DNA of 38,978 nt from Clostridium sp. CF012. GTDB taxonomy: Bacteria > Bacillota > Clostridia > Clostridiales > Clostridiaceae. The notes beneath the pieces were generated by a model. It did no database searches and was not told the DNA's origin. It saw only the letters and a program-made list of their open reading frames with translations. The DNA lies in the NCBI RefSeq assembly GCF_018861755.1, contig NZ_JAHLEF010000043.1:1-38978 (forward strand), given 5' to 3'. This document shows positions 8,939 to 19,862 of the stretch, one piece after another. Positions within the stretch are counted from its first letter, which is position 1. The number at the start of each line of letters is the position of its first letter. The position numbers were made by a program, and so were the translations under genes.

Positions 8939-9436
8939 ATGAAGATAGATCCTAGCACATTAGATCTTAAAGAAAAAGTAGTTAATATAAACAGAGTTGC
9001 TAAGGTTGTTAAAGGTGGAAGAAACTTCAGATTCAGCGCATTAGTTGTTGTTGGAGACGAAAACGGACACGTTGGCGTTGGAATGGGTAAATCTGTAGAA
9101 ATTCCAGAAGCAATTAGAAAAGGAATAGAAGATGCTAAGAAAAATTTAGTAACAGTAGCTATGGTTGGAACAACAATTCCTCATACTATTGATGGTAAGT
9201 TTGGTACTTCAGTTGTACACATAATGCCTGGTGCAGAAGGTACAGGAGTTCTAGCTGGTGGTCCAGTTAGAGCGGTTCTAGAATTATCAGGATTAAAAGA
9301 TGTCAGAGCTAAATCTTTAGGCTCTAGTAATGCAAGAAATGTGGTTAATGCTACTATTGATGGTTTAGCTAGATTAAGAACAGTAGAAGATGTAGCTAAA
9401 TTAAGAGGCAAAACTGTAGAAGAAATATTAAGATAG
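8939..9436 (+). CDS. rpsE: 30S ribosomal protein S5 (uS5)
   Basis: A 165-residue protein with the N-terminal dsRBD-like S5 domain ([29 protein letters not shown]...[17 protein letters not shown]) and the C-terminal domain with the [22 protein letters not shown] motif. S5 lies at the mRNA entry and is involved in decoding fidelity. ATG 8939 follows AAAGGAGGG. Length is typical. Confidence 0.98.
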   Translation: MKIDPSTLDLKEKVVNINRVAKVVKGGRNFRFSALVVVGDENGHVGVGMGKSVEIPEAIRKGIEDAKKNLVTVAMVGTTIPHTIDGKFGTSVVHIMPGAEGTGVLAGGPVRAVLELSGLKDVRAKSLGSSNARNVVNATIDGLARLRTVEDVAKLRGKTVEEILR

Positions 9437-9448
9437 GAGGGGAAAACC

Positions 9449-9628
9449 TTGGCTAAAGTAAAACTAACATTGGTTAAGAGCTTAATAGGTAGAAAAAGAG
9501 AACATATTGCTACTTGTAATTCTCTAGGATTAAGAAAAATAAGAAAAAGTGTTGAGCACGAGGAAACTCCTCAAATCAGAGGTATGATTAATAAAGTTAT
9601 ATATCTAATAAAAGTAGAAGAAGTTTAA
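9449..9628 (+). CDS. rpmD: 50S ribosomal protein L30 (uL30)
   Basis: A short 59-residue gene lying in the gap between rpsE and rplO. Translation from TTG 9449 gives [20 protein letters not shown], then the L30 core [29 protein letters not shown], ending IKVEEV before TAA 9626-9628. GGAGGGG lies just upstream, within 12 nt of the rpsE stop. The S5-L30-L15 order is the standard spc order. Confidence 0.96.
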   Translation: MAKVKLTLVKSLIGRKREHIATCNSLGLRKIRKSVEHEETPQIRGMINKVIYLIKVEEV

Positions 9629-9645
9629 AACGAGGAGGTGTTTAC

Positions 9646-10086
9646 ATGAAACTTCAAGATTTAAGACCTGCAGAAGGTTCAAAAAAATCTCGTAAAAGAC
9701 TTGGTAGAGGTACTGCTACAGGCTGGGGTAAAACTGCGGGAAGAGGTCAAGACGGACAAAACTCTAGATCAGGTGGAGGAACAAGACCAGGATTTGAAGG
9801 TGGTCAGATGCCTTTATACAGGAGATTACCTAAAAGAGGATTCACTAATATTTTTGCAAAAGAATATGCTTGTATAAACGTAGATAGACTTAACATTTTC
9901 GAAGATGGTACAGAAATCACACCAGAATTGCTATTAGAGAGAAGAGTAATAAGAAAAGTATATGATGGAGTTAAGATACTTGGAAATGGTAACTTAGAAA
10001 AGAATTTAACTGTAAGTGCAACAAAATTCTCTAAAGCAGCAGCTGAGAAAATTGAGGCAGCTGGAGGAAAAGTTGAGGTGATATAA
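9646..10086 (+). CDS. rplO: 50S ribosomal protein L15 (uL15)
   Basis: A 146-residue protein beginning [20 protein letters not shown]. It has the glycine-arginine-rich extension [47 protein letters not shown] that threads into 23S rRNA. The globular C-terminal half ends [23 protein letters not shown] precedes ATG 9646. The stop codon directly abuts the ATG of secY, implying coupling. Confidence 0.98.
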   Translation: MKLQDLRPAEGSKKSRKRLGRGTATGWGKTAGRGQDGQNSRSGGGTRPGFEGGQMPLYRRLPKRGFTNIFAKEYACINVDRLNIFEDGTEITPELLLERRVIRKVYDGVKILGNGNLEKNLTVSATKFSKAAAEKIEAAGGKVEVI

Positions 10087-11367
10087 ATGTTATCAACCCT
10101 ACGTAATGCCTGGAAAATCCCGGATTTAAGAAAACGCATGATGTTCACACTACTTATGGTTGCAATTATTAGGATGGGTATTTTCATTCCTGTTCCTGGT
10201 GTAGATGCTAGCAAACTTTTAGACTTAACTGCTAATGGAGGCACATTATTTAGTTTTTATGAAATGCTTTCAGGTGGAGCATTTAGTAAGTTTAGTATCT
10301 TTGCTATGGGTGTTGGTCCATACATAAATGCATCAATCATAATGCAATTACTTGTAATAGCGATTCCTTACTTAGAGCAACTTTCTAAAGAGGGTCTCGA
10401 AGGACGCAAGAAGATACAGGATTATACGAGATATGCATCAATAGTACTTGGTGCGCTACAAGCCTTTGGTATGTATGCAATTATTTCAGGTACTGGAGCA
10501 TTCTCAAATAATTCTAGTTTAGCCATATTTTTAGTCATACTAACGATGACAACTGCATCAACATTTTTGGTGTGGATAGGGGAACAAATCACTGGTAAAG
10601 GTATCGGAAATGGTATTTCATTAATAATATTTATTAATATTATATCAGGGTTACCTTCAACAGCGTATAAAATTGCTGGACTCCAGACGGCAGGAACTGT
10701 AAATTTTGTAGAGGTTATAATGTTTATCGCAATATCTGTAGCATTATTAGTAGCAGTGGTAATAGCAAGTTTAGGTGAAAGAAGAATTCCTGTTCAATAT
10801 GCTGGAAAATCAGTTGGAAACAAAACCTTCAAAGGACAATCAACACATATTCCTATCAATGTAAATGGATCTGGAGTTATCGGTATAATTTTTGCAATGT
10901 CAGTAATGACATTTCCAGAAACAATAGCACAACTTAAACCGACATCTTCAATTGCAAAATTCATTACAGGAAGTCCTTGGAGCATTTTTGAAAGGAACAG
11001 TCTGAAATACGCCGTGGTATATTTTGTGTTAATAGTATTCTTTACATGGTTTTATACTCAGGTAACATTTAAACCAGATGAAATGGCTGAAAATATGCAT
11101 AAATCATCAGGCTTTATACCAGGTATCAGACCAGGTGGAAATACAGCAACTTATATCGATATGGTGTTGACTAAGGTTTCAATACTTGGAGGAACTTTTG
11201 CGGCTGTTATAGCAATATTCCCTATTATCATAGAGGGATATACACACTTTAAGGGAGTATACTTTGGTGGGACAATGTTACTAATCATGGTAAATGTTGC
11301 TCTTGAGACGTTAAGACAACTTGAATCACAATTAGTAATGAGACATTACCAAGGATTCCTTAGATAA
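10087..11367 (+). CDS. secY: Preprotein translocase channel subunit SecY
   Basis: A 426-residue polytopic membrane protein with about ten hydrophobic segments, the central pore of the Sec translocon with SecE and SecG. Recognisable motifs are [16 protein letters not shown] at TM1 ([15 protein letters not shown]), [15 protein letters not shown] in TM2, [12 protein letters not shown] in the cytosolic loop, and [16 protein letters not shown] before the last segments. ATG 10087 follows the rplO stop without a gap, with GAGGTG inside rplO as binding site. Confidence 0.98.
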   Translation: MLSTLRNAWKIPDLRKRMMFTLLMVAIIRMGIFIPVPGVDASKLLDLTANGGTLFSFYEMLSGGAFSKFSIFAMGVGPYINASIIMQLLVIAIPYLEQLSKEGLEGRKKIQDYTRYASIVLGALQAFGMYAIISGTGAFSNNSSLAIFLVILTMTTASTFLVWIGEQITGKGIGNGISLIIFINIISGLPSTAYKIAGLQTAGTVNFVEVIMFIAISVALLVAVVIASLGERRIPVQYAGKSVGNKTFKGQSTHIPINVNGSGVIGIIFAMSVMTFPETIAQLKPTSSIAKFITGSPWSIFERNSLKYAVVYFVLIVFFTWFYTQVTFKPDEMAENMHKSSGFIPGIRPGGNTATYIDMVLTKVSILGGTFAAVIAIFPIIIEGYTHFKGVYFGGTMLLIMVNVALETLRQLESQLVMRHYQGFLR

Positions 11368-11389
11368 AATATTACCAGGAGATGATACT

Positions 11390-12043
11390 ATGAGAATAAT
11401 CTTGTTAGGTCCTCCGGGAGCCGGAAAAGGAACGCAAGCAAAATCCATAAGCAATAAATTCTCCATACCACATGTATCAACAGGGGACATATTCAGAAAG
11501 AATATTTCAGAAAAAACCCCTCTTGGAATCGAAGCTAAGAAACATATTGATAAGGGACACTTAGTTCCTGATGGATTGACTATAGATATAATTGTGGATA
11601 GGTTAGATAATGAGGATTGCACAAATGGATTTTTATTAGATGGATATCCTAGAACTGTTAATCAAGCTGAAGCCTTAGAAACTATATTAGAAGAAAAAGG
11701 TAATCGTCTTGATACTGCATTATTAATAAAGGTTCCTAGAGAATTTATTCTCAATCGAATGACTGGTAGAAGGGTTTGTCTTAACTGTGGCGCGAGCTAT
11801 CATATTACATTTAATCCGCCGGAGACGGACGGAAAATGTAATCTATGTGGATCATCTCTTGTACAAAGAGCTGATGACAGTGAAGAAACCGTTAGTGAAC
11901 GTTTAGACATCTATGATGCACAAACGCAGCCACTTATAAAGTATTATGGTGACAAAAACTTATTATCAGTAGTTGATGGAACACAAGCAATTAATAGTGT
12001 ATTTGAAAGTATCTGTAGTATCTTAGGAGAGATAGAAAAGTGA
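11390..12043 (+). CDS. adk: Adenylate kinase, zinc-lid type
   Basis: A 217-residue kinase catalysing ATP + AMP = 2 ADP. The P-loop is GPPGAGKGT (residues 7-15), the AMP-binding region includes STGDIFR (30-36), and DGYPRT lies at 84-89. The long LID carries four cysteines, C130/C133 and C150/C153, a zinc site typical of Gram-positive enzymes. Its placement between secY and map is the usual Firmicutes order. Its stop overlaps the map start by 4 nt. Confidence 0.98.
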   Translation: MRIILLGPPGAGKGTQAKSISNKFSIPHVSTGDIFRKNISEKTPLGIEAKKHIDKGHLVPDGLTIDIIVDRLDNEDCTNGFLLDGYPRTVNQAEALETILEEKGNRLDTALLIKVPREFILNRMTGRRVCLNCGASYHITFNPPETDGKCNLCGSSLVQRADDSEETVSERLDIYDAQTQPLIKYYGDKNLLSVVDGTQAINSVFESICSILGEIEK

Positions 12044-12786
12044 TAAACATAAAAAGTGATATGGAAATTCAATATATGAGAAGTGCAGGTAAAGTGGTTG
12101 CTGAAGCCCTTGCATTAATTGAAGAAGTAATAAAACCGGGAATAACCACTGCAGAAATAGATAAATTAGCTGAAGAGTTCATAATAAAACAGGGTGCTAA
12201 ACCATCTTTTAAAGGTTATTGTGGATTTCCAGCTTCCATATGTACATCTGTTAATGATGAAGTGGTTCATGGAATTCCAACTAATAGGATTTTGCTTGAG
12301 GGAGATATAATTAGCATAGATTGTGGTGCCATATTAAATGGCTATCATGGAGATGCTGCTAGAACTTTTCCAGTAGGAAAAGTATCTAATGAAGCTACAA
12401 TGCTCATAGAGATTACTAAAAACAGTTTTTTCAAGGGCATTGAAAAGGCTATAATCGGCAATAGATTATCAGATATATCTGCTGCAATTCAGTGTTATGC
12501 TGAGGAGCATGGATACTCTGTGGTTAGGGATTTTGTAGGTCATGGAATTGGCACATCAATGCATGAAGATCCAGAGGTTCCTAATTATGGTACTCCAGGT
12601 AGAGGTCCTAAATTAGTTCATGGTATGGTACTTGCAATTGAACCTATGATAAATATAGGAAAGCATTATGTCAAAGTAAAGGCTAATAGATGGACGGTAG
12701 TAACAAAAGATGGCAGTTTATCTGCACATTATGAAAACACTGTTGCTATCCTGAAAAGTGGTCCTGAAATATTAACTTTGAACTAA
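12040..12786 (+). CDS. map: Methionine aminopeptidase, type I
   Basis: A 248-residue enzyme that removes the N-terminal methionine from nascent proteins. The five metal ligands of the pita-bread fold are visible: D94 (SIDCGA), D105 (GDAART), H168 (VGHGIG), E201 (AIEPM) and E232 (HYENT). The start is GTG 12040, which overlaps the adk TGA as GTGA. Length matches compact type Ia enzymes without an N-terminal extension. Confidence 0.97.
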   Translation: MINIKSDMEIQYMRSAGKVVAEALALIEEVIKPGITTAEIDKLAEEFIIKQGAKPSFKGYCGFPASICTSVNDEVVHGIPTNRILLEGDIISIDCGAILNGYHGDAARTFPVGKVSNEATMLIEITKNSFFKGIEKAIIGNRLSDISAAIQCYAEEHGYSVVRDFVGHGIGTSMHEDPEVPNYGTPGRGPKLVHGMVLAIEPMINIGKHYVKVKANRWTVVTKDGSLSAHYENTVAILKSGPEILTLN

Positions 12787-12800
12787 TAGAGGTGAATGGT

Positions 12801-13082
12801 TTGGACGAAAATACCCTTTTAGGTAAGGTTGTAAATTCTAAAGCGGGAAGAGATATGCACAGAAAATTTATTGTGGTAGGTATACTAAATAGTGAATATG
12901 TGTATATCGCTGATGGAGATTTAAGAAAGATTGAAAAACCTAAAAAAAAGAAGGTTAGACATCTAGATCTTACTAACACAGTAGCTGAGGAAGTTAAAGA
13001 TTTAATTTTATCTGAAAAAGAGGTTACTAATTCTAAAATTAAAATATTTTTGCAGTTTGCAGATATTCGTAAGGAGGTTTGA
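12801..13082 (+). CDS. KOW-domain RNA-binding protein
   Basis: A small basic protein of about 93 residues. The N-terminal half ([20 protein letters not shown] followed by [23 protein letters not shown]) looks like a KOW motif of the L14e/L27e type, which binds RNA. The C-terminal half is not recognised. Such genes occur between map and infA in many clostridia; the cellular role is not established. I prefer TTG 12801, because the in-frame GTG at 12792 overlaps the AGAGGTG site. The stop is 7 nt before infA. Confidence 0.8.
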   Translation: MDENTLLGKVVNSKAGRDMHRKFIVVGILNSEYVYIADGDLRKIEKPKKKKVRHLDLTNTVAEEVKDLILSEKEVTNSKIKIFLQFADIRKEV

Positions 13083-13089
13083 TTACCTT

Positions 13090-13308
13090 ATGTCAAAAGA
13101 TGATATAATTGAAATGCAAGGTGTGGTATTAGAAACTTTGCCCAATGCAATATTTCAAGTTGAGCTTGAAAGTGGGCATAAAGTATTAGCTCATATTTCG
13201 GGAAAGCTAAGAATGAATTTTATAAGAATACTACCAGGCGATAAGGTTACAGTAGAACTTTCTCCATATGATCTCACTCGTGGGAGAATAACTTGGAGAG
13301 ATAAGTAA
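13090..13308 (+). CDS. infA: Translation initiation factor IF-1
   Basis: A 72-residue OB-fold protein starting [20 protein letters not shown] and ending in the IF-1 signature [15 protein letters not shown]-1 occupies the 30S A site during initiation. ATG 13090 is chosen because AAGGAGG lies at 13071-13077 and the length is exactly that of the family; the frame stays open upstream into the KOW gene. Location between map and rpmJ is conserved in Firmicutes. Confidence 0.98.
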   Translation: MSKDDIIEMQGVVLETLPNAIFQVELESGHKVLAHISGKLRMNFIRILPGDKVTVELSPYDLTRGRITWRDK

Positions 13309-13311
13309 TAA

Positions 13312-13437
<126 letters not shown>

Positions 13438-13577
13438 TAAGTTTTATTTACAAATGGGTTTAGTTAAGTATTAAATGTAAAAATTAATATATTTATAATA
13501 AATCACATTAAGTCGTTTTATAGCTTGCAAATGTGATAAAATGTTAACAACAAGTATCTAGGAGGTGTAAACAGTAA
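13438..13577 (+). other. rpmJ-rpsM spacer
   Basis: This 140-nt AT-rich gap precedes the alpha-operon part. TTTACA with TATTAA 16 nt downstream, and GATAAAAT nearer rpsM, are weak promoter-like strings. CACATT/AATGTG arms enclose a 20-nt loop. None is convincing; an internal promoter for rpsM-rpsK-rpsD-rpoA-rplQ is possible but unproven. AGGAGGTG stands at the end for rpsM. Confidence 0.4.
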
Positions 13578-13946
13578 ATGGCAAGAATAGCAGGTATTGA
13601 CCTACCAAGAGAAAAAAGGGTTGAAATAGGCCTAACATATATATTTGGTATTGGATTACCAAAGTCACAAGGAATTCTTAAAGCAACAGGAGTAAATCCT
13701 GACACAAGGGTTAAGGATTTAACTGAAGAAGAAGTTAATGAATTGAGAACATACATCACCAAGAACTTTATAATTGAAGGTGACTTGAGAAGAAAAGTTG
13801 CATTAGATATTAAAAGATTAATGGAAGTTGGATGTTATAGAGGAATAAGACATAGAAGAGGTCTTCCAGTAAGAGGACAAAAAACTAAAACTAATGCAAG
13901 AACAAGAAAAGGCCCTAAGAAAACAATGGCGGGCAAAAAGAAATAG
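13578..13946 (+). CDS. rpsM: 30S ribosomal protein S13 (uS13)
   Basis: A 122-residue protein beginning [20 protein letters not shown], with the S13 motif [30 protein letters not shown] near the basic C-terminus. S13 forms intersubunit bridges with L5 and contacts the P-site tRNA in the 30S head. It is the first gene of the alpha-operon section. AGGAGGTG precedes ATG 13578. Confidence 0.98.
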   Translation: MARIAGIDLPREKRVEIGLTYIFGIGLPKSQGILKATGVNPDTRVKDLTEEEVNELRTYITKNFIIEGDLRRKVALDIKRLMEVGCYRGIRHRRGLPVRGQKTKTNARTRKGPKKTMAGKKK

Positions 13947-13961
13947 TAAGGAGGGAATGTA

Positions 13962-14354
13962 ATGGCTCAAAAAGTTAAAAGAAGTAGAAGAAAAAAAGAG
14001 AAAAAAAATATTGAGCACGGTTGTGCTCACATAAAGTCTACTTTTAATAATTCCATCGTTACACTTACAGATGCAGCTGGAAATGCTTTATCTTGGTCTA
14101 GTGCAGGTGGATTAGGTTTTAGAGGATCAAGAAAGAGTACTCCTTTTGCAGCTCAAATGGCAGCAGAAGCTGCTACAAAAGCAGCAATGGAGCACGGATT
14201 AAAGAGTGTTGACGTATTTGTTAAAGGACCTGGAGCAGGTAGAGAAGCGGCAATTAGATCACTTCAAGCGGCTGGATTAGAAATTACATTAATCAAAGAC
14301 GTTACTCCAATTCCACATAACGGATGTAGACCACCAAAAAGAAGAAGAGTATAG
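13962..14354 (+). CDS. rpsK: 30S ribosomal protein S11 (uS11)
   Basis: A 130-residue protein with the S11 landmarks [39 protein letters not shown] and the C-terminal [16 protein letters not shown]11 sits on the 30S platform near the E-site codon. The basic N-terminus ([13 protein letters not shown]) is typical. It follows rpsM by 15 nt with AAGGAGGG. Confidence 0.98.
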   Translation: MAQKVKRSRRKKEKKNIEHGCAHIKSTFNNSIVTLTDAAGNALSWSSAGGLGFRGSRKSTPFAAQMAAEAATKAAMEHGLKSVDVFVKGPGAGREAAIRSLQAAGLEITLIKDVTPIPHNGCRPPKRRRV

Positions 14355-14375
14355 TAAACAGGAGGTGTAATTTGA

Positions 14376-14996
14376 ATGGCAAGATATACTGGAGCTACTT
14401 GTAGGCTTTGCAGAAGAGAAGGTATGAAGCTAAACCTTAAGGGTGATAGATGCTTCACGGATAAATGTGCATTTTCAAGAAGAGGCTATGCACCGGGACA
14501 ACACGGACAAAGCAAGAAAAAAATGTCTAACTATGGATTACAATTAAGAGAAAAACAAAAGGCTAAAAGAATTTATGGAATACTTGAAAGCCAATTTAGA
14601 AGATACTACGATAAGGCTGACAAGTTAAGAGGAATAACAGGTGAGAACCTATTAAGACTTCTAGAAGTGAGACTTGATAACGTAGTATACAGATTAGGAT
14701 ACGGAAATTCAAGACAAGAAGCTAGGCAACTAGTAACTCACGGACATTTCTTAGTTGACGGTAAAAAGGTAGATATTCCTTCTTACAGTTTAGTAGCAAA
14801 TCAAGTGGTATCTGCATGTCCAAAAAGCAGAGCTACTGAGAAGTTTAAGGTTTTCGCTGAAAATCCTAAAACTATGCCAAATTGGTTAGAGTCTAACTTA
14901 GAGAAATTCGAAGGAAAAGTTATTTCACTACCAACTAGGGAAGATATAGATGTTCCTGTTAACGAGACGCTAATCGTCGAGTTATACAGCAAATAG
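14376..14996 (+). CDS. rpsD: 30S ribosomal protein S4, zinc-binding type
   Basis: A 206-residue protein starting [20 protein letters not shown]. Cysteines C9, C12, C26 and C31 form the zinc site of the C+ S4 form. An S4 RNA-binding domain follows ([41 protein letters not shown]). S4 is a primary 16S binder; in B. subtilis it represses its own gene. Here rpsD lies inside the alpha operon, the clostridial arrangement. AGGAGGTG precedes ATG 14376. Confidence 0.97.
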   Translation: MARYTGATCRLCRREGMKLNLKGDRCFTDKCAFSRRGYAPGQHGQSKKKMSNYGLQLREKQKAKRIYGILESQFRRYYDKADKLRGITGENLLRLLEVRLDNVVYRLGYGNSRQEARQLVTHGHFLVDGKKVDIPSYSLVANQVVSACPKSRATEKFKVFAENPKTMPNWLESNLEKFEGKVISLPTREDIDVPVNETLIVELYSK

Positions 14997-15059
14997 TCAT
15001 TAGTATAGAATCAGTTGCCCTCATTATAAGTTGCCAATTAAAAAAGAGGAGGGTTTAGT

Positions 15060-16007
15060 ATGTTAGAAATAGAAAAGCCAAAAATAGAATGTGTAGAAAC
15101 TGCAGAAGATGATTCTTATGGGAAATTTATAATTGAACCATTAGAAAGAGGCTATGGTATAACACTAGGTAATGCATTAAGAAGGATTCTTCTTTCTTCA
15201 TTACCTGGCGTTGCTACAAGTGCAGTTAAAATTGATACAGTACTTCATGAATTTTCCACAGTTAAAGGTGTTAAAGAAGATGTTACAGAATTAATTCTGA
15301 ACATCAAAAGCTTAGCATTAAAAATGAATGGAGAGGGTCCTAGAACTGTTTATATTGATGCTAAGGGACCTGGAGTAGTTACTGGAGCAGACATTAAAAC
15401 TGATGGAGATATAGAAGTTGTTAATGACGATTTACATATTGCAACACTAGATGATGGTGCTAAACTATATATGGAACTAACTGTTAACAAAGGTAGAGGA
15501 TATGTGTCTCAGGCTAAAAATAAGACAGATGAATTACCGATAGCTACTATACCAGTAGATTCAATATATACTCCAGTGAAGAGAGTGAATTTTGCTGTAG
15601 AGAACACTCGAGTAGGTCAGATTACTGATTATGATAAATTAACTATTGAAATATGGACTAATGGAACCATTAGACCAGATGAAGCTATTGGTTTATCAGC
15701 TAAAATACTTATCGAGCACTTTAAGTTATTTATGACATTAACAGATCATGCTGATAATGTTGAAATAATGGTTGAAAAAGAAGAAGATAAGAAAGAAAAA
15801 GTTCTTGAAATGACTATTGAAGAATTAGACCTTTCTGTTAGAAGTTATAATTGTTTAAAAAGAGCTGGAATTAATACAGTTCAAGAATTAACAGAGAGAT
15901 CAATGGATGATATGATGAAGGTCAGGAATTTAGGTAAAAAATCACTTGAAGAAGTTGAACAAAAGCTTCAAGCACTGAGCTTGAACTTGAAGCTAAGTGA
16001 AGAGTAA
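15060..16007 (+). CDS. rpoA: RNA polymerase alpha subunit
   Basis: A 315-residue protein. The N-terminal assembly domain (about 1-230) contains [25 protein letters not shown], which forms the dimer scaffold for beta and beta'. After an acidic linker (KEEDKKEKV) the C-terminal domain (about 250-310) carries the helix-hairpin-helix motif [15 protein letters not shown], which binds UP elements and activators. AGAGGAGGG precedes ATG 15060; the 63-nt gap from rpsD holds no clear signal. Confidence 0.98.
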   Translation: MLEIEKPKIECVETAEDDSYGKFIIEPLERGYGITLGNALRRILLSSLPGVATSAVKIDTVLHEFSTVKGVKEDVTELILNIKSLALKMNGEGPRTVYIDAKGPGVVTGADIKTDGDIEVVNDDLHIATLDDGAKLYMELTVNKGRGYVSQAKNKTDELPIATIPVDSIYTPVKRVNFAVENTRVGQITDYDKLTIEIWTNGTIRPDEAIGLSAKILIEHFKLFMTLTDHADNVEIMVEKEEDKKEKVLEMTIEELDLSVRSYNCLKRAGINTVQELTERSMDDMMKVRNLGKKSLEEVEQKLQALSLNLKLSEE

Positions 16008-16019
16008 GGAGGTAAACAC

Positions 16020-16361
16020 ATGGCAATGTATCGTAAATTAGGACGCTCAACTGATCAAAGAATTGCAATGTTTAGAAGTCTTGCAACTAATTTGTTGAAG
16101 TACGGAAAAATTGAAACTACTGTCACTAGAGCAAAAGAAACTAGAAAATTTGCTGAAAGAATGATAACTCTTGGAAAAAGAGGAGATCTTCATGCTAGAA
16201 GACAAGCACTTGCATTCATTACAGAAGAAAGCGTTGTTAAAGATTTATTTGACAATATTGCACCCAAGTATGCTGATAGAAACGGCGGATATACTAGAAT
16301 AATGAAAATGGGTCCAAGAAGAGGCGACGCAGCAGAAATGAGTATAATAGAATTAGTATAG
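16020..16361 (+). CDS. rplQ: 50S ribosomal protein L17 (bL17)
   Basis: A 113-residue protein starting [20 protein letters not shown]. It keeps the L17 core [25 protein letters not shown] and ends [24 protein letters not shown]17 lies near the exit tunnel. It is the last gene of the supercluster; AAGGAGGT precedes ATG 16020 and a strong terminator begins 11 nt after its stop. Confidence 0.98.
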   Translation: MAMYRKLGRSTDQRIAMFRSLATNLLKYGKIETTVTRAKETRKFAERMITLGKRGDLHARRQALAFITEESVVKDLFDNIAPKYADRNGGYTRIMKMGPRRGDAAEMSIIELV

Positions 16362-16371
16362 TTTGAACAAA

Positions 16372-16408
16372 GGGGATTAAGTTAAATCAAACTTAATCCC
16401 CATTTTCT
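16372..16408 (+). terminator. Terminator after rplQ
   Basis: A 12-bp perfect stem, GGGGATTAAGTT (16372-16383) with AACTTAATCCCC (16390-16401), a 6-nt loop and then ATTTTCTT. This is a good intrinsic terminator for the ribosomal supercluster. The ecfA1 gene begins only 34 nt later without a visible complete promoter, so some read-through may feed the transporter genes. Confidence 0.88.
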
Positions 16409-16441
16409 TATAAATATTTATAAATATAGGGAGTGACACTT

Positions 16442-17287
16442 ATGGGTGAAAAAATGGTTATATGTAATAATCTTGTTTACAAATACCCTCAAAGTGAAGA
16501 TGAACAGCCTAAAATAGCCATAGATAAATTAAATTTAGAGGTTAATAAGGGTGAATTTTTAGTAGTACTCGGCCATAATGGCTCAGGAAAATCTACTTTT
16601 GCTAAACATATAAATGCTCTTTTAATACCTACTGAGGGTGAAGTCTATGTAGATGGGTTACTAACTTCCGAGGAAAGCAATTTATGGAATATTAGGAATG
16701 TGGCTGGAATGGTATTTCAAAATCCAGACAATCAAATTGTAGCCACCATCGTAGAAGAAGATGTAGCATTTGGTCCAGAAAACTTAGGTATAGATCCAAG
16801 TGAAATTAGAAAAAGAGTAGATGAATCATTAAAAAATGTCCAAATGTACGAGTATAAAAAACATGCTCCACACTTACTTTCTGGTGGTCAAAAACAAAGG
16901 GTAGCTATTGCTGGTATTCTTGCCATGAGGCCAAAGTGCATTGTATTTGATGAACCTACGGCTATGCTTGATCCATTTGGTAGAAAAGAAGTTATTAGAA
17001 CTATAAAAGAAATAAACAAAAAATATGGTATAACAATAATCCTAATAACTCATAATATGGAAGAAGCGGTAGAAGCAGATAGAATCGTGGTTATGGATAA
17101 TGGCAAAATTGTAATGAATGGAAAACCGAGAGAGATATTTAAGAATGTTTCCCTTATGAAAAAAATAGGTCTAGATGTTCCGCAGGTAACGGAACTGGCA
17201 TATGAACTTAAACAAAATGGTATTAATATAGAATCAGATATATTAACTATAAATGAGATGGTGAATGCATTATGTCAATTAAAATAG
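16442..17287 (+). CDS. ecfA1: ECF transporter ATPase EcfA1
   Basis: A 281-residue ABC ATPase of the CbiO type. It has Walker [10 protein letters not shown] (44-52), Q-loop VFQNPDNQ, signature LSGGQKQR, Walker [14 protein letters not shown], and a switch histidine in LITHNMEE. With EcfA2 and EcfT it powers uptake of vitamins or metals bound by separate S components. ATG 16442 is preferred over the in-frame GTG at 16433, which touches the GGGAG site. The gene overlaps ecfA2 by 16 nt. Position after rplQ is conserved in Firmicutes. Confidence 0.95.
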   Translation: MGEKMVICNNLVYKYPQSEDEQPKIAIDKLNLEVNKGEFLVVLGHNGSGKSTFAKHINALLIPTEGEVYVDGLLTSEESNLWNIRNVAGMVFQNPDNQIVATIVEEDVAFGPENLGIDPSEIRKRVDESLKNVQMYEYKKHAPHLLSGGQKQRVAIAGILAMRPKCIVFDEPTAMLDPFGRKEVIRTIKEINKKYGITIILITHNMEEAVEADRIVVMDNGKIVMNGKPREIFKNVSLMKKIGLDVPQVTELAYELKQNGINIESDILTINEMVNALCQLK

Positions 17288-18126
17288 AAAATTTAACACA
17301 TATATATATGCCAAAGACTCCTTTTGAAAAAAAAGCTATAGATGATGTATCTTTAGAAATAAAGCAAGGAGAATTTGTTGCACTAATTGGGCACACAGGC
17401 TCAGGAAAATCAACACTAATACAACATATAAATGGACTTTTAAAACCCACATCAGGGAGTCTATACATTGACGACATAGATATAACAGTGAAAAAAGCAA
17501 AATTGACAAACATAAGAAAAAAAGTTGGTCTAGTATTTCAATATCCTGAATATCAACTTTTTGAAGAAACTATTGAAAAAGACATTGCTTTTGGACCACA
17601 AAATCTAGGTCTGGATAATGATGAGATAAATAAAAGGGTTCGGAGAGCAATGAGAATTGTTGGACTGGACTATGAGCAGTATAAAGATAAATCACCTTTT
17701 GAAATAAGTGGCGGTCAAAAGAGAAGAGTAGCAATAGCCGGGGTAGTGGCTATGGAACCAAAGGTCTTAATTCTAGATGAACCAACAGCGGGACTTGATC
17801 CAAAAGGAAGAGACGATATTTTAAGTAAAATTGTTGAGCTCTACAAAGAGAATGATATGACCATAATACTCGTATCTCACAGTATGGAAGACGTTGCGAA
17901 AGTTGCAAATAGAATTGTAGTAATGGATAGTGGAAAGTGCATTTTAGATGGAACCCCAGAGAAAATATTTAGGGAAATAGAAATATTAGAAAGTGTAGGA
18001 CTTGCTGTACCACAGGTAACATACTTAATTAGGGAGCTTCGTAATAAGGGGTTTAATATATCTGAGGATATATTCACTATAGAAAAAGCTAAACAAGAAT
18101 TGCTTAAATTATTTAAAAGGAATTAG
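17272..18126 (+). CDS. ecfA2: ECF transporter ATPase EcfA2
   Basis: A 284-residue paralogue of the upstream ATPase. It has Walker [10 protein letters not shown] (40-48), Q-loop [13 protein letters not shown], signature ISGGQKRR, Walker [14 protein letters not shown] and the switch region LVSHSMED. The YPEYQLF stretch after the Q-loop is characteristic of EcfA2. It forms a heterodimer with EcfA1 on the cytoplasmic face of EcfT. ATG 17272 lies inside the ecfA1 3' end, suggesting coupled translation and equal stoichiometry. Confidence 0.95.
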   Translation: MSIKIENLTHIYMPKTPFEKKAIDDVSLEIKQGEFVALIGHTGSGKSTLIQHINGLLKPTSGSLYIDDIDITVKKAKLTNIRKKVGLVFQYPEYQLFEETIEKDIAFGPQNLGLDNDEINKRVRRAMRIVGLDYEQYKDKSPFEISGGQKRRVAIAGVVAMEPKVLILDEPTAGLDPKGRDDILSKIVELYKENDMTIILVSHSMEDVAKVANRIVVMDSGKCILDGTPEKIFREIEILESVGLAVPQVTYLIRELRNKGFNISEDIFTIEKAKQELLKLFKRN

Positions 18127-18200
18127 TATAATTTTTTTGTTTAATAAGATAAATGTATAACAGTAATGTGTGATTCTTGCAACACATTGGAGGAATTTGT

Positions 18201-18998
18201 ATGATCAAAGATATTACAATAGGTCAATATATACCAGGGGAGTCTTTTGTACATAAATTAGATCCAAGATTAAAGATATTAATATCTCTACTATTTATTG
18301 TTGATCTATTTTTAGTAAATAATTTTAAAGGCTATTTATTTGTAGTTATATTTATTTTAACCACTGTATTAATAGCTAATTTGTCATTTAAGTATATTTA
18401 CAATGGAATAAAGCCAATTTTAATATTATTGCTTATTACAGCAGTGTTAAACATTTTTATGACTACTGGAAAAGAATTACTCTGGCACTGGGGGTTTATA
18501 AGTGTATATAAAGAAGGCTTAATAATTGCAGCCTTTATGATAATTAGGCTAGTGTTTTTAATAATGGGAACATCAATACTAACCCTTACAACCTCTCCAA
18601 TAGAGTTAACTGATGGCATAGAAAATCTGCTAAAGCCCTTTAAAAAAATAGGAGTACCAGCTCATGAACTGGCAATGATGATGACTATTGCATTAAGATT
18701 CATACCTACCCTTATGGATGAGACTGATAAAATCATGAAAGCACAAATGGCAAGAGGTGCAGATTTTGAGTCTGGAAATTTGATAAGTAGGGCTAAAAGT
18801 TTAATTCCTATTTTAGTACCACTGTTTATAAGTTCGTTTAGACGGGCTGATGAACTCGCAATGGCTATGGAATCAAGATGTTATAAAGGTGGAGAAGGTA
18901 GAACTAGGATGAAGCAACTAATGATAACAAAAAAAGATTATATTGCAAGCTTTGCTTTTGCATTGCTATTTGTTATTACTATAGCTTTCAGAACATAA
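18201..18998 (+). CDS. ecfT: ECF transporter transmembrane subunit EcfT
   Basis: A 265-residue membrane protein (CbiQ family) starting MIKDITIGQYIPGESFVHKL, then DPRLKILISLLFI. It has about five to six hydrophobic segments. The coupling helices carry the two family motifs: KAQMARGADFESG and AMAMESRCYKGGEGRTR. It joins the EcfA1/A2 motor to S components that are not encoded nearby. ATG 18201 is chosen because TTGGAGGAA stands just before it; a TTG at 18177 lies upstream of that site. Confidence 0.95.
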   Translation: MIKDITIGQYIPGESFVHKLDPRLKILISLLFIVDLFLVNNFKGYLFVVIFILTTVLIANLSFKYIYNGIKPILILLLITAVLNIFMTTGKELLWHWGFISVYKEGLIIAAFMIIRLVFLIMGTSILTLTTSPIELTDGIENLLKPFKKIGVPAHELAMMMTIALRFIPTLMDETDKIMKAQMARGADFESGNLISRAKSLIPILVPLFISSFRRADELAMAMESRCYKGGEGRTRMKQLMITKKDYIASFAFALLFVITIAFRT

Positions 18999-19029
18999 TG
19001 TTCTTGTGCAAAGAAAAGGACGTGAAGCG

Positions 19030-19764
19030 GTGAGAAATATAAAGCTTCTAATAGAATATGATGGAACAAATTATGCAGGATGGCAAAGGCAAAAGAATAT
19101 AATGACTATTCAGGAAAAAGTAGAGAGTGCTATTGAAAAGATTACAGGTGAAAAAGCTCAAATTACTGGCTCTAGTAGAACAGATACTGGAGTGCATGCA
19201 AGAGGGTATACAGGAAACTTTTATACTAATAGTAAAATATCTGTGGAAAAGTTCGCAGGGGCTATTAATAGTAAACTACCCTTAGATATTGTAATTTTAC
19301 ATTGCTTTGAGGTTCCTTTTGAGTTTCATTCAAGGTATAATAGTACTGGGAAGATGTATAGTTATACTATACTTAATAGGTATGAAGCTGCTGCTGTAGG
19401 TCGCAATTATATCTATCATCACAAACAAGTACTAGATGTAGAGGCTATGAAAGTAGCTGCTGAGTATTTTATAGGTACCCATGACTTTTCTGCATTTAAA
19501 AATTTAGGTAGTTCTGTAAAAACTTCTGTGAGAACGATCACAAAGCTAGATATCACAAAGAATGAAGATATCATAAAAATATATATTGCAGCTGATGGGT
19601 TCCTTTATAATATGGTAAGAATAATAGTGGGAGCACTAGTTCGTGTTGGAGAAGGTAAGATTAAACCCAATGAAATAAAAAATATAATCCTATCAAAGCA
19701 GCGATCAAAGGCTGGAAAATCCGTTCCACCCGGTGGATTATGCTTAGAAGAAGTTTTTTATTAA
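19030..19764 (+). CDS. truA: tRNA pseudouridine synthase A
   Basis: A 244-residue enzyme making pseudouridine at positions 38-40 of the tRNA anticodon arm. The catalytic aspartate is D52 in GSSRTDTGVHARG. Other family segments are YDGTNYAGWQRQ near the N-terminus, HDFSAFKN in the middle and FLYNMVRIIVG before the C-terminus. GTG 19030 is preferred, with AAAGGA at 19015-19020, over GTG 19006. It is commonly found directly after ecfT in Firmicutes. Confidence 0.95.
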   Translation: MRNIKLLIEYDGTNYAGWQRQKNIMTIQEKVESAIEKITGEKAQITGSSRTDTGVHARGYTGNFYTNSKISVEKFAGAINSKLPLDIVILHCFEVPFEFHSRYNSTGKMYSYTILNRYEAAAVGRNYIYHHKQVLDVEAMKVAAEYFIGTHDFSAFKNLGSSVKTSVRTITKLDITKNEDIIKIYIAADGFLYNMVRIIVGALVRVGEGKIKPNEIKNIILSKQRSKAGKSVPPGGLCLEEVFY

Positions 19765-19803
19765 AATAAAACTCTAATAATTGCAATATCTTGTGTAAAA
19801 ACA

Positions 19804-19832
19804 TTGACACACCCGGTAGAATGTATTATACT
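19804..19832 (+). promoter_or_regulatory. Consensus promoter of rplM-rpsI
   Basis: TTGACA (19804-19809) and TATACT (19827-19832) are separated by exactly 17 nt. This is the best housekeeping promoter in the window. Transcription should start near 19839, giving a leader of about 90 nt before rplM. Confidence 0.92.
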
Positions 19833-19862
19833 TATTAATGTTTGTATATATTATCGTGTAAT

